Notes: generated by a model from the letters alone, not told the origin. DNA of 64,000 nucleotides from Clarireedia homoeocarpa (GCA_001465935.1 LNKV01000037.1:614341-678340), one strand, 5' to 3'. Positions 23,631 through 37,040 are shown, counted from the stretch's first letter. Translations and numbers: made by a program.

Positions 23631-26600
23631 AACTGGTTAGCTGATTGCACGAGTTTGTCGTTCGTGGTCTGCAATCTTTCGCAGGGACCATTAGAACCTG
23701 GCTGAGTGAGCTCAATCTCAGGATCAAAATTAATCATATCACAACGGCTATAATTCATAGTTCATTATACAAACCTTAGATTGCGCGGAAGAAATATGAC
23801 GGAATCCTGTAATAGAGGTCTTCAAGAATTGATCTACCCAAAGTGTGGCTCTAGTTCTTGTGAAAACCATATGACTTTGCACTTTCTTCTAGCTAATCTC
23901 ATATATCATCTTTAAACAAACCCTATAAGCAAAGTGAATATCTAGATAAAAATGGATACAATAGAAATATTAGCTGCAGACAAGGGGGAGTATTCGCTAT
24001 AGCCAATTTATTCTTGCGAGATATTTCATTTGGGTGGTGAGGTCCCAAATTCTTGTTTCCGACCTTAAGAACTCGCTCCCATAGTCGCCTGGGTCGCATC
24101 TAATCAAATAGCGCCAATACGAATGTACCTCACGTTTTGGGAAAGAACTACTCTTCAAAGGCTGATCGGTTGGTGCAGTTTTATTAAGTTGTCGTGGAAA
24201 GTAGGCCTCCACCGATAAGCTGAGTCGTCGTCCGACGATGTCCACCCTACACCAAACAATCACTTTCTGGAATGGTCACCGGGCGCAACAATAAGATCAC
24301 ACTTCGAGATGATGGCCCTCTTACAATTCAGTGCATTGGAGCATGTCAAGAGCAAGCGGACTTCCCCAATCGTTGGTCACAATTTTCGACAATATGAAGA
24401 ATGTATTTGATGGAGTTGAGCCACGCTCTGAACGCATGAATTCTCGCAACGTTCTACGAATTTGGGGGGGGGGAGGGGGTTAGCTGAAGAATCGCATGAA
24501 CATCTTAAGCCAATTTGTCATCGAGATTTTCTCTCACAAACACGAAATATTGGTGTGTGGCCAGTATTCGTCGAACTAGCAGCCACGATACGATGTTTGA
24601 TTCGGAATATTATCAAGTTTATGAATATTAGTGGTGAACGTTGCTGTGGGATCATTTCCAGAAGTCATTGCAATCGGATAGCAGGTCGGATAGTTTGGAA
24701 CAAGCGGATGCAAATACAAATGCGACGTCCAGCTTGATATTCAAATCGCCATAATGCAGATCACATCAGCACGAACAAGGTCATTGCTCGTTTCGGTGCA
24801 ATATCCCAAATATTGTATTTCGCGGGGATCGAAAGCTGTCTTCGCCGATCTGACTGGGCGAAGGACTGACAAAGAGCAAAATCAAATTTTGGGGTCGTTG
24901 GAGGATCGATCCTCGAGATATGAATGGGAATGGATCGCCTTGCCGCCCATATTGTATGTAACTATGTGCTACTGTGGAGTAGCGAGGCGAAGTCTATTGA
25001 GGCCCGTCGCTATGGACCGGGACACTCGATACCCTGAATCCGTCGACTCGCTTAGGTTGGATGCTGTGTCCGAGATACTGTGCTGTGCTTGAGCAAGGCA
25101 GGGCAAGGCAGGTAGGTGGGAATGGATGCAAATGCAATGCAATTCGATATACTTTGTATGTTACGGGGCACAACACCGAGGGGGTGGAATTTGGAAGTCG
25201 GAGAAATGAGGTACGTCTTTTGACTAATCTTGGAGCGGTACCTACATACAGTAGTTAACTTGTCAATAGTTATATGTAATTTAACAAGAAGCATCAGGTG
25301 TCAGGTAACTAGCAACATTGCAATCTTTCGGTAGGAGCGACTAGAGCCTAGACGCTCTTCTCGTATCGCTTTGACGAAGATACGTCTGTCTCTATCGGTG
25401 CGTGGTATCGGGGTATCCACACGGAACTGCAAATATTGGTCTTGTCACCTGCTATCCAGGAACAAGAGGGGAAAATCAGCCCGAGCTCAGTCAATCACAC
25501 TCAGCAAATTTTGTTTTGACTCTCCACAATGACCACGGTCCCAAAAGTCGCACCGATCCGTCCACACACGAAGCTTGAGCCTGACGGTTATGTCATTCAT
25601 CCCGTGTGCATCGACCGAGCCAGTCTGATGGAATCATTCTGCGTCAACTGGCTTATCTTCTGATACAGGGGAACAAATTCTTTTCCTTCTTGAAAGCTTC
25701 GATTCTTCGTTCAGCAGTCCTGTGGCCCGTTGCTCCAGGCCTTTGTCGCTGTCAGCTTACGAACTCACGGGAGAAATTGCCGGCAAGGTACGGGAAATCT
25801 GTGCGTTCCTGTACGTTCCTGTACGAGAGATGGTGGGTACTGGAGGGTCGTGGAGGTCAGTGGGCAAAGGGAAGAGGGCCAAATGCAGGGGTAAGACGGA
25901 AATGGCACCTCTGACAAGCCAAATCTTTCCACACACTTGCCTATCTCACGCATCAACCACATCAACCTTGTCATCAGGCACCCAAATAACCGCCTTCTAT
26001 TCGTTCACCAATCAGCTAATCAACCAAATAGTTTCGCAAATCATCACACGAAGCAAACGAGCAGCCAGAGCTGTGAAGTTAACGTATCATGATGCTTCTC
26101 TTGCGTCTGAAAGGTATTACCTGCATGTTCTACCCAGTCGTCTGTGATCAATAGCGGACACATTTATTTAATTTCAAACGCCTAGAAATGTTCCAAAGGA
26201 CTTTGGAAGAGGCACATCATCCCTAGCAAGCTGCAGCAAGGAATATCACTTTATGAACACACAGCCTTTTGCTTCTTCTCGACCTGCCTTTGTGACGAGA
26301 TTTTGGGGAGCTCCTTTCGCCACGACTAGTTAGGGGTGTGTGAGATTTTACGACATATATGATTTGCGACGTGTTAATGCCTTCCATGTGAAGAGCAGGT
26401 AAAGTGCTTACTTTCTCACGTTCTTCCCGCAAATTTGCTGGTTGTGTTGGCGTGGCTCAGGTTGCAGGGAGCAGGTGTCGCTATTACCAATGGGGAATTC
26501 AGCATGAAAGCTCACGCTGTGCCGTTTCAGCGCAGGTATAGATATCCTGCCAAATCTATCAGGAAACCTGGGTATAGCAGTGAGTGTGCACACCTTACAC

Positions 26601-26829
26601 TTGGAGGAGATTTACCCGTGCTCGTAGTTCTTAGCTGTACAACACAACATTACTTTGCCTACACCTACCCCTAAGACCCTATGCAATATTATCTTCCCAA
26701 CCCGTTCGTATACGACAACCTTTTGGTGTTCGCGACCTTTACCTTACCGTACCTCCAACGAATTGTTTCCGACCGAATCTCAGCAAAACACCGCCTCTAT
26801 ATTTCTACGACCGCAGATTCAATGATACA
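23631..26829. other. 3.2-kb intergenic region
   Basis: No supportable gene. Several short open frames on both strands lack motifs and overlap. Visible features are a poly-G-rich run at about 24463-24478 and the usual promoter material upstream of the next gene. It may hide a non-coding RNA or a fast-evolving small gene, but nothing specific can be argued. Confidence 0.5.
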
Positions 26830-28188
26830 ATGTCTGTGAGACGTACAAGATCCGTATCAAAATGGAAAGAAGTCTTGGGCTTCGACGAGGGGTGCTACCC
26901 CACATCCGAAACTCCTCCGCCATACCACCGATACGAATCCCCAGAGTCAATTTATGAATCAGTCGGATCTATCAGTCCAACAGTATCATATTATCATGAG
27001 ACACTCGAAGAGCTCACTCCAAAGTTTCGTTATTCGGATGCACCAGAAGCTCTGAATCCAACCCCGTTATACGACGACACGCCCGAAGCAATTCCTGTCG
27101 AAACTCCTTTAGATTATACATATTCAGATGCTCCAGAAGCTGTTCTGCCGACGCCCGTCGATGTGAAGACACCAGTTTCCGCGATAACATCGAGATTTAA
27201 CACCTCATATCCCCCCACACCTACAACGGCAAATACATCATCAAATACATCATTGAATTATACACCCATCAATCCAGGCAAAGCAGGATCACGATTTCCG
27301 CGCGATATAACTTTTACTAGGAATTCTATATACGATATCCTCCTTTTACCTACGTCGCCGGCGTCATCAAAGGTCGACTCAAGACCACTTCCCACACCTC
27401 CACCACTATTCTATATCACAATTCACCAATCGACGCCCACAAATGCTCCTTCTTCAAGTCCACCTACAAACTCACCTAGCAAACCCGATATAGCGCTCCA
27501 TTCTACCGCCTCGCCCAATTCACCTCTTCTTGCCTTCGCTTCTTTCAACACAGTCACCCTAATAACCGATATTACTACCCTTCCACCACCGACAAGACCG
27601 CTCTCGCCACCGACACCGCCCTCATCGTCATCATCTCTCCCTGCTAAAGCGATCGTTCCTCCTCCTACAACATACAACCTTCCCACGTCACCTGGCGACT
27701 CCCTAACATTCGGCGTCCGCTCTCAAGGTTACAAAACAGAAAGGCTAGTTCCAACGGGCGGGATATTCACCTCTGAACGGTATGCCTTTTATCATACCCT
27801 GCCGCGCACATTCGTAAAAGAAAAATTCGAATGGCGTCAAGTCTCTTCCTCGTCCCAAAATGTTCCAAGTGTAGGCCTTGAAACCGTTCCTGAAGAAATG
27901 ACGACGAAAAAAGGTGGCGTCAAGATGAAGCTAGTACGCTGTTCGACGGGCGAAACAGTAGCGGTGTATGTAGGCGTAGGGAACGAGGATTGGGCAGATA
28001 AAGATCGCAGGCGACGACCAAAGAGGGAAAAGGGAAAAGTATTGGGATTGATGAGATGGGTGGAACTGGAGGGAGGGAGTCTGGGCGAGGAGTTTGAGTT
28101 AATGGGGGTTATGTCCGTTTTAGGCGTTATGGAGAGGTGGAGGAGGGTCCTGAACACGCAGAAACAGCTGGGTATGTTCACTTCTTAA
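26830..28188 (+). CDS. Pro/Ser/Thr-rich protein with conserved-looking C-terminus, unknown function
   Basis: A single-exon 452-aa protein with no named family recognised. The N-terminal half has three imperfect copies of a YSDAPEA(L/V)xPTP unit near residues 75-115, and a long low-complexity Pro/Ser/Thr stretch (about 115-285). The C-terminal 160 residues are more ordered: TFGVRSQGYKTERLVPTGG, FYHTLPRTFVKEKFEWRQV, KMKLVRCSTGETVAVYVG and an RRRRPKREKGK basic patch followed by a helix. A disordered N-terminus with a folded beta-rich C-terminus recalls several fungal orphan families. The start ATG is the first in a clean upstream region and begins MSVRRTRSVSKWKEVLGF. Confidence 0.75.
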   Translation: MSVRRTRSVSKWKEVLGFDEGCYPTSETPPPYHRYESPESIYESVGSISPTVSYYHETLEELTPKFRYSDAPEALNPTPLYDDTPEAIPVETPLDYTYSDAPEAVLPTPVDVKTPVSAITSRFNTSYPPTPTTANTSSNTSLNYTPINPGKAGSRFPRDITFTRNSIYDILLLPTSPASSKVDSRPLPTPPPLFYITIHQSTPTNAPSSSPPTNSPSKPDIALHSTASPNSPLLAFASFNTVTLITDITTLPPPTRPLSPPTPPSSSSSLPAKAIVPPPTTYNLPTSPGDSLTFGVRSQGYKTERLVPTGGIFTSERYAFYHTLPRTFVKEKFEWRQVSSSSQNVPSVGLETVPEEMTTKKGGVKMKLVRCSTGETVAVYVGVGNEDWADKDRRRRPKREKGKVLGLMRWVELEGGSLGEEFELMGVMSVLGVMERWRRVLNTQKQLGMFTS

Positions 28189-29635
28189 TTGAGTGGGACG
28201 AAAAGGGGTGTTTCGAGATTCTGTATAAAAACTCTTGCTGATTGGTACGCTTTTGTCCTGTATGTAGTCGAAAGACATTGGGGAAGGTAGATAGGTTTTG
28301 GGAATGGGAGCATGAGCAAGCAGAGGACGATGAAGATGAAGGAGAAAATTGTATATTTAGGATTGGATGAGATGGGATGATACAAGAAGAGATGTGTATG
28401 CAAAAATTCTTAATGTCATATCAGATAAGATGAGTTGAGTTGATATGCAATGGATTATGTATTTAGCACTCAACACCATGCACGTACCGTAAAGTATTCA
28501 AGAGTTGAATGAACGATATATCTACAGTGTCTTTCCGCTAGGAGCCTGGGATTCTGGATGGGTCGGTCATACTTGAGCTGGGCATGATAGGAAGATATTA
28601 TCGGCAATGATATCCACTGTAGCCCGGGGCTGTATGGAGACTTCTAGGCCACTTATATCGACATCCGTCTCAGACCGTTACTTTGTCATGGTGTAAGGAC
28701 GGAAAGCCTAGCTTGATGGATATAAAAGCTACATCCCCTATTAGCATTTAGGTCATGACCCTGTTTGCTGCTTTGGCGTAGAAGCTGCATTGGAGGTTGA
28801 GTGAGGGTTACAATGTTCTCTTCCATGTAAACTTAGCCGCTTTGAATGTTTTGCCACTAGCAAGTTAGGCACGTTAGGTCATTTGAAAAATATCTCGAAG
28901 TTTCCTTCGGGTCCGATCTACAGCCCGAGACACGTTGAGCTTCAGCGGCCGTTTTCCCGTATAGAACTAAGTCTTAGTCAGCATCTGGCCGACGAGCCTC
29001 ACCAAGAAAGGTATAGAACTAACTAGTGGGGGCTAAAATTTACCGCCCTGGCTGACCCCATCGAGGCTTATTGTGGCAGCAAAGAGCGCACTCCGTGCAG
29101 AGCATCAAAGAAGTTCATCCAAAATATGTGAACAAACGAAGCTTCTATCAGCCCAGATTCTCCTGCAATTCAGTGCACATCTACTCGATGGATCGTGGAA
29201 GAATTTTACGTTACACTGCCCACTTAAGCCTCGCTGATTCCCAAGAGGACTTACCAGCAAGTAGCAAAGTGAGGAAAGGTAATGCTTACCGTTGATCTCC
29301 ACCTTTGCCTTTTCCAAGGACGATGCGCCTTTTCCAAGGACGATGCCAAGTGCCTGGGCCCCTCAGCTGCTGCTTAACGCTGAGGAAATGCAAGCTCTCA
29401 CGCCGAGTGAGGGCATCCCGTGATTCATTCAGCCTCTTTCTATTGAGGCTGTCTGCTGAACAGGTAACATTGGTGTCACGTTCCTGCTGTCCATAAGACA
29501 AGACAAAAGTCACCATTCCTTGAAATCTTTTCCTTGACTTTAGAAATTTCATTGCAAAATAACGCCTTCCTACTGTCTGGTTTGTCGTTTTTTTCTTTTT
29601 TTTTTTTTTTTTTTTTGACGCGCCTTTTTGGAATC
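28189..29635. other. 1.4-kb intergenic region
   Basis: No gene is supported. It contains a 20-bp perfect tandem duplication (29307-29346) and a poly-T run (about 29597-29617) just upstream of the next start codon. Confidence 0.55.
29307..29346. repeat. 20-bp perfect tandem duplication
   Basis: The unit GCCTTTTCCAAGGACGATGC occurs twice back to back (29307-29326 and 29327-29346). Confidence 0.85.
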
Positions 29636-31154
29636 ATGCCTACCATCAAGTTCTACCCTTCACAGATTGGCTCGAAACTCGTTACCCCCTTATCATTCAC
29701 AGCATCGCCCATCAAGTTGCTCTTTCAGGATTTATGGACCGCCTTGGTCAACCTCAAGTATGCGCCGGGTGTCTTCTTGCCCCTTAGCCCTACACATTCT
29801 GGAGATCTGGACGAACTATATCCTTCTCTTGCGAACTTGTTCAACCTAGCTTTGCATGCAGTCCTCTTTTCCTTGCAACTCTTTTTGTTGCTTTCTATCC
29901 CTCTCTGGCTCTTCTTCCCAGTATGGGCTGTGGTGGTTGGTTTCACCATGTTTTGGATGTTCAATCTCTCACTTTGTTGGATTTTGAATGGTTCCGATAT
30001 GACTTATGAATCGGCCAAACAATATGCACAAAGGGACTCAGGGCATGCCCATGAGCAATGGCTGTTTTTAAATGGCGTTTGCGTAGGGTATGGTCTATGC
30101 TTGGAACTTTTTTTTAGTGGTCGTTGACAATGATCTAGTCGACATTGGCTTAGATGTGCCGTGAATCGCATCGCTCTCACATTTGGCCGCCCAGTTTTAG
30201 GGATTCACAATAAGACGTAAAACTACCTCTGAATCGATGAATTCAAGACTAACAGGCCATAGAAATGGTATTATTTTTGACATCCTTGAATGTGTTATTC
30301 AGCGCTCCTTCAACTACGCCAACTCCGACATCCGCACCGCCTACAGCATCCTCAAGTCTACGCTTTACGATTCTAATATTTCCCGCGTGATCTTGATTCT
30401 CCACTCCCAAGGCGCCATTGAAGGCAGCATGATAGTAGACTGGCTCTTAGCCGAAATCCCTCAAGATCTCCTCCAAAAGCTCGAAATCTACACTTTCGGA
30501 AATGCCGCCAACCATTTCAACAATCCGCATCTGCATCTCCTCTCACAGAAATCCGCACTTACCCACCCAAACTTACAAACCACCGCAACAACGAAGACTC
30601 TAACTACTCTCAATGCTACTTCAACCCACCCCGAGGAACAATATATTCACAAAAACGGAAACGGCAAGACAATCCCGCACATCGAACATTACGCACACAC
30701 CTACGATTTCGTAAGCAGATGGGGCGTCCTCTACTGCACGCGCAACCCACCAACCGAAGCCTCCGCTCCACGCTTCATGGGCCGCGTCTTCGAGGAAAAA
30801 GTCGGTGGCCACATGTTTGTGCAGCACTACCTCGACGGCATGTTTCCTTTATCTAAATCCCTCCGTAAGCGCCTTCGCGGCACAGGAGTGATAGGGGATG
30901 AGAAGGGACTGGCAAATGGATGGGAGAGCATCGATGAGGAAGGGCGGTTCATGGGCTCGGTAGTGGAGAATGGAGCGGAGATGGAGGTGAAGCCGGGGGA
31001 CAAGTTGGGGAGAGAGGGCTTGGAGGTAAGCTTTAGTGGGGATGGTGAGGAGGAGGCGATTAGGAGAAGGAGCGAGATTCATAGGACGGGGTATAAGGTG
31101 AGGGGTTTGAGTAGATTGTGGTTGTATCGGAATGGCAGGAGTCCAACGAACTGA
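29636..31154 (+). CDS. Membrane-associated alpha/beta-hydrolase-like fungal protein
   Basis: Exons 29636-30087, 30139-30216, 30263-31154 give 473 aa. A double hydrophobic segment (about residues 75-125: LALHAVLFSLQLFLLLSIP and FFPVWAVVVGFTMFWMFNL) anchors it. After it come WLFLNGVCVGRHWLR, then LTFGRPVLGIHNKT, joined through the third exon to NGIIFDILECVIQRSF. The VILILHSQGAIEGS stretch is a lipase-like nucleophile elbow (HSQGA around Ser). A conserved HYAHTYDFVSRWGVL region follows, consistent with the Asp of a triad, and a GGHMFVQHYL with a candidate His. Both intron choices restore family-like sequence across the joints. Substrate unknown. A poly-T tract lies just 5' of the start. Confidence 0.82.
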
Positions 31155-31528
31155 GCATGGTTCTGGTTCTGGTTTCTGTGGCGGCTTCGATTTGGGTCTG
31201 AATGTTTGGGAGTGGCAAGTTTTATGGAATCATTCAGATGGAGTTGAAGCATACAGATGTTATAGACTTTTTGGATAGAGTGGTTTGGAGTTATATGATG
31301 AAGCTAGGTCAGGTCCTTAGATTCTACAAGAAAACGAATTCAGAAGTGGCGTTGATGGTGCTTTCAAAATATCACAAGTTTATTGATCTTCATTTTCATC
31401 TTGTTTGGATGGCATCGAAGGTAGCATTATATTCTAAATTTGATAATTTTAATCTGTGCTTGTCTCGCCTCCGTGATTCCATCCAATTCCATTCCATCCC
31501 ATTCCATTGCATCATAACCCTATCCACA
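31155..31528. other. Intergenic region between convergent genes
   Basis: About 370 bp of converging 3' UTRs. There is a short ATTCCATTCC-type repeat just before the VPS41 stop. No gene is seen. Confidence 0.6.
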
Positions 31529-34500
31529 TCAAGCATGAGCATCATTCTTTTCTTTACACAAAGGACACCCGCCTCTGATCCTATCCCTCAACAGCCTCGC
31601 TCTCGTAACCTTCGCACCAATGCTATGCACATTCGCATATCTCTGTTCCTCATCCCTATCACCCAGCCCATCAAAGTTATTCCTCCTTTCCTCGTCCGTG
31701 GAAGCCTGAATACCATGTTCATTCTTTCCATAATTCAGAAGATGCGTGAGATGCCACACATGGCCACATGTGAAGCCAACCAGAGTCTCCATTTCCTCTT
31801 CATCAAACGCGTTCTTGCAACCTACGCAATGGCCTGGTTTGTGGGCTATACTGGACTTCTCGTTTAGTTGTTGGACGTCACTCGGTGCTCCAAGATCTTG
31901 TTCTACAATGTCGAATTTAACGCCGCGACGCTGACCTGCTCGGAGTCTGTTCTGTGCCATTGCTACTTCTCCCCGTAGCACTCTTGCAACCCCTTGGCTG
32001 ATACTTTCTTGTATTTCGTATTCCTTGATCATCTTGCTCAATCCTTCTCTTAGACCTTCGATTTCTAGACCTTCAGGTATCCTGCGGACTAGTGTTATTG
32101 GGTCGATTGCTGTTCCGACTTCTTCCAAAAGGCCTCGTATAAACCTTGGCTTATCCATAGAATAGTTCAGGAGATCCTCCCACAGGTCAGCATCATTCTG
32201 AGACTTGGCAAACGCAATTGCTTGTGAGACATCTGCCAATCGATCGATAATGAGATAAAGAGCGCGCTTGGTCTGACCAGTTTTAGAATAGAGGTAGACC
32301 AATTCGGGAATATAGGAGTGGTTCTCGCATTCCGTTGTAGCCTAAAAGTATTGTTAGCATTATTCTGAGAAGACTTGAGTAGGGACTAACCTTTTCGAAG
32401 GTATAGAATGTGGACGATTTGAGGAACTCCATGAGGAGGTCGCGGTCATATGTTGCGAACAGGTGAACAGCAAGGTCAGCTAGCCCGTCGACTAATGCCC
32501 TGCTCTCCGCTAGCAATCGATCGCGATTTTCTCCAGGAAGTTCATCTATACCGTCCCCTCTCCAAAGAGAACTGACATAGAAAAAGAGATATAGTGGCAT
32601 ATGCTCCAATTGATTAACCACGGTCTGTGGCTTCAGAAGACCATGGTGAGCTTCATCTACAAGAAGCTTTATAGCTTCTGAAGTGGCCTCTCTCAATACT
32701 GGGATAGGTGCATTGCGTCGTTGCTCTTTGGAGACGCGAAGCATAACGAGCCCAGGAATATCATCCGCAACTGCGTCCACCAAATGATACTGTTTTACAA
32801 GGCTCATAGCCGCGTCTGCATCTTGTAGTTGAATATAGCATTTCAGAGCGTCCCGAGGCCGACCATCCGCTACATATAGCTTTCCTAAACTCTCCATGAC
32901 AATACGCCAGTCCCGGCCGGTCTCACCGTCTTCGACACTGTCTTGACGTACGTCGCGATATTTGAGTTGATTTTCCAAAGCTGTAATGACCGCCTTGACG
33001 TCAAATAGATCTGGTGACCATTGCTCTAATAATTCTCGAACTCTTGGCCGATTGTGCGCAATGTAATGGCCTAGCACAACCTCATAGATTGTAGACGGGA
33101 GCGGCGGTTTGATTTGTACCGTCGGTATGTAATTCGTAATTTCGTCAAATTTGTCCTTCCCAGCAAACGTCCACACCCACTGCTCCCATCGATCGGAAGT
33201 TCCAAGGACTTTTCCACAGATTTTCCCAGCTGCGGTCCAATCATTGTTCTCGATCAATGATTGAATCCACAGCTCACCGATTCTGCGCTTCTCCTTTTCC
33301 ACAGAAGAATTGATCAGTCGGCTTGCAGATTCGATGGTCGTAGATTCGTTATCGTAGAAATCGTCACTACTTGATCGAACGGGATCTAAAGTACCAGGGC
33401 CAATTTCAGAGAGCTTTTCTGGAGACGAAGAAATAACTTCAGGGTGTTCGTCAATCAATTCCCATGCCTCTTGATGCCTCTCATGCTCCAGCAGCCATGA
33501 GAGGTGGTCTGAAAGGTCCCGTTTGGTAGCTAAAATACAGTCATATGGACTGTGAATGAAGATTTTCATCCCTGGTGTTATGATATGAGGATGAGCCGCA
33601 ACGATTCGATTTTGATAAGCAATCTTCGCTCTGTGGATGGAGCCCTGCCCTTTTGAGTCGCCATCGCTCTTGCTTCCGGTGCTTATAATACTTGCACTAG
33701 AACTAAGTAGTGCTGTAGCGTTGATGGTAGCATTCCACAATCCGCTGCCCATCCCAGTCAAAGTTTCCAAGGTGCTTCGCGGTGTCTGCACAACTGGTTG
33801 ATTTCGAGCGGCAGGCAGCACACACAAGTGATAATCACTAGCGGAAAGTCTTTCATAGCGACTGACTGTGAGTCCGTCGGTGTCCACCTCCTGCGACGTC
33901 TCTAGGTCAATGAGCCGAAGTTCCGGAGATAATGCATTCTGTCTACGGCGTATTCCACCGCTCGGCCCACTGCCGGTAGATGAGGTCGATCCTTGAGACT
34001 TGTGTCCTTTCGGTGTGTCGACCTCCTCTTCTTCGTTCTCATCAGGCATAACATAAGCGAGTACAACAAGTAAAGTAGGGGTATATAACGACAATCCAGA
34101 AATTATGCAATCCATTCGTAACCTGAAGCTGTCAGTCTACCCTATCAACGCACCGTAGAAACTCTGGGATTTATCACTTACATCTTGACGATCTCTGCGC
34201 TGCCTACTGTCTGCTCTCCAGCATTCTTTCCGACTCCGGGGTGAACGTGTATCATCCATATCGTGCCTCCCCAACCAACCAGCAGCTTTTCGATCCTTGC
34301 TTTATCTTTCGATGCCTGTAGTCTGAATCTCGCTATCGCGGGGGAAGAGATTGCGGCCTCTCGCGTTTTGTCGTCCTCGTCGGTTTCGAGTGATTTTTCA
34401 TCAATCCATTCGATTCTAGTTTTCCAAACGCTAGCCATTTCTTCCCATTGCTCTCCGTCTGGGCGAGCTATGTGACCGATACGTTTCCATGCTGCCTCCG

Positions 34501-35546
34501 CATCTTGCCCTTCTAAGTGTAGATGAGACCGCATGATTTTGATCCCATGCTCATTGCTCCACGCAACGTATTTTCCGGATAACGACCATTTGACCGTGTT
34601 GATTGTGCCTTCTCCCGAGTGCAGTATTGTGTCCTTCCCAGCATTGGTTCCCAAGCCAATCGTTCCTAGCCAACCGCTAGCAGTAGCTGCTGCAGTCCCG
34701 GTCGTGGTAGATGTTGAGCTTGTCCCCGCTCTGCCCCCAACTGTGAGCACAAGGTTTCCAGCCAACCCACCAGATACGTAAGTCCGGTCGTTCTTGTAAT
34801 CTGGGGAGAGACCAACTGTTTGAACAGGTCGCGCAAAGTCTCTTAACTGCACATCCTTTATATCAACCAGCGATGCTATACAAACCTTACCATCCACAGA
34901 CGAAGTACCAATGTAGATCGCGTTGGACGGAATATTTGGCACAACTGGAGGAGCGCGTGGGCTTCGTGTCGTATTCGTAGATGACTGAGACACCATAGAT
35001 GGCGCCCGCTGAGGTGTCTTTGGAGCATCTGAATATGCTTGTGTACGTTGCACCGCTTCGGGGACCGCTGCTAGAAGAGGAGGCGGAAACGGTGAGATGG
35101 AAATGCTTGTAACTGAGGCGGAGTGTGCATGATAGACACGAAGAGAAGTAAACGATGGCAGGGAAAGTACATGCTGCGGGAAAATTAGCAATTGCTCTGG
35201 GAACGTATGAGAATCTGTAGCGTACGATGTTGCCGTTGTGTGTACCTATGAACTATAGACTATTTAGCAGAGGACTTCTATACGCCTACAGAAGGTAGCA
35301 TACCATTTTGTCGCCCGCGACTAGAAAGGTACTTGTAGCATCTCCATTTCGATATATAGGGCCAAGGTGACTGGTTATTCGAGCATACTTTAACTTGGGC
35401 TCTTCCTCTTCCTCCTCATCGTCGTCTTCTTCGGATTCGGTACCAACAGTATCCTCTTCATCCTCTGTTCCATCGGTCCCTGCTTGACTTGATTCAACAT
35501 GCTCCATGTTCGTGGTGTCGTCTTGATCTTCTGACCTTTCAGCCAT
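31529..35546 (-). CDS. VPS41: Vacuolar protein sorting-associated protein 41 (HOPS subunit)
   Basis: A Rab7/Ypt7-binding subunit of the HOPS tether for vacuole and late-endosome fusion. Exons on the minus strand: 35546-35304, 35252-35226, 35173-34182, 34122-32391, 32341-31529; 1268 aa. An acidic N-terminus (EDDDEEEEEE) leads into PKLKYARITSHLGPIYRNGD, then a beta-propeller (GTHNGN joined to IHVLSLPSF; AHSASVTSISISP). The middle shows MDCIISGLSLYTPTLLVVLAY. A clathrin heavy-chain-like helical repeat region follows (YLYSKTGQTKRALYLIIDRL), and a C-terminal RING-like motif: CVGCKNAF, CGHVWH and CPLC. Exon 2 encodes only nine residues (FIGTHNGNI) and is needed to restore the propeller blade. It is longer than yeast Vps41 because of fungal linkers. 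It is head-to-head with the RMND1-family gene. Confidence 0.95.
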
Positions 35547-35793
35547 AATGGCAGACTCTCACCGTCACATCTGCGATTGTTGTCAAGGATAAGCAAGGGT
35601 AGCTACACATCGACGTCAAGATCGCTGAAGCTCGAGCTTCGACCTCAATTAGGCGAATTCTAGGCTTGAGGATTTTTATCTCGGCAGCAAATTTTGGTTT
35701 GCTTCCTCGCAGAACTCAATTGAGAAACTACTACAATCATGGATAACATTATGAAACTTTCTTATATTATACCTTTAAGGGTTGAAAATAATC

Positions 35794-37040
35794 ATGCAGA
35801 GCTTTCGACGATCACTTTCGTCAGTTGCAGTGCGACGACCGGTACATGATTGCATTACACCACTTCCTTATCCTCGGAGGCGAAATTTCTTTTCTTCCAA
35901 TGCCACTCTACAACAAGACCATACATCTTCCAGCCCCGACGCGGCGCAAGAATTGAAACCGCTACCAAAAAGAAAACCCACACGCTCTCCTGCCGGGAAA
36001 ACAAGCTTGAGAAGAGTGGCCGTCGAAGCCCAAAGATCTAGACAAAGTGCAATTCGACCTGGAGCAACAACTCCCGAAAATGGCGAAGGGACGAACAGAG
36101 TTATTGCTATATCAGTGGCGGACCACTTTGACATGGATGCCGTGATTCGCATTTTGCGGTCTCATGGTTTTCCCATCGATCCAGATGAAACTGGTTTTGA
36201 GTCGGATCAAGTTATACACACACGAGGGGTTAACAATGGAGATATTTTTGTGTTTCCTTCAGGCTCACTCGTAGCATGGTCCTTGCCTGAGGATGTGGTT
36301 ATAGGTCTTGCCACCAAGACTCTATTACCCGCAGCCGTAGATTCTCACGTTGGCACGGTCGAATTGGAAGACTTAGAATGCGAGGAAGATCCGAGTAGGG
36401 ACAGTAGCAGTGTCAAGGGGGACATCATTGTCTTAGGAAAGAAGGATTCGCAGGGCGAGGATTCTGCAAGGTGGGTCGATAGCCCAAAGTTTTCGTAGTA
36501 TGCAACTCACACTGTAATTGCAGGTCGAGAGTCGACACGACTTTGGCGAAAATTGCCTTTTCTTCTGGTCTCGCCAGATCAACAAAACTTGCGGTTCTGG
36601 AAACCATGCTGTCGAAGTATTTCGAGTCTACTAAGGCTATTCCAACCCTTCTCTCACGGGGTTCAAGACTACCCTTCAACAGACAGTTTATGCTGCAGAA
36701 GACCGGAGAATTACTGGATCTTCGTGCCCGTTTGAACCATTATTCAGAGTTGACGGACTCCCTACCTGATTTGTTTTGGGATAGTCGACATGAACTGGGT
36801 CTGGAAGCATACTATGATCAAGTGGGAAAAGCTCTTGATGTGGGTGTACGGATAAAAACTCTAAACCAAAAGATGGATTATGCTCAGGAAATTGCGACCA
36901 TCCTTCGTGAGACGATGAGCGAAAAGCACAGTATTCATCTAGAGTGGATCATTATCGTTCTCATTGCAGTGGAAGTCGGATTCGAGTTACGGAGAGAGTG
37001 GAAGGAGAGAAAAGAACGACTGGAAAAGGAGGTCATATAG
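35794..37040 (+). CDS. Mitochondrial RMND1/Mrx10 (DUF155) family protein
   Basis: Exons 35794-36470 and 36524-37040 give 397 aa. The N-terminus MQSFRRSLSSVAVRRPVHDC is a mitochondrial presequence. The DUF155 core runs from VIAISVADHFDMDAVIRILR through GDIFVFPSGSLVAWSLPEDV, VDTTLAKIAFSSGLARSTKL and LSRGSRLPFNRQFMLQKTGE to SLPDLFWDSRHELGLEAYYD. It ends in a membrane span (HLEWIIIVLIAVEVGFELRR) and a charged tail, the standard layout. Mammalian RMND1 and yeast Mrx10 are inner-membrane proteins needed for mitochondrial translation; yeast Rmd1/Rmd8 are cytosolic relatives. The presequence favours the mitochondrial type. It shares a divergent promoter of about 250 bp with VPS41. Confidence 0.92.

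Noticed and set aside
25606..26147. Overlapping plus-strand frames of 102 and 141 codons in the 3.2-kb gap
   Set aside because: No ATG-supported start with family-like sequence and no splice logic; likely chance.
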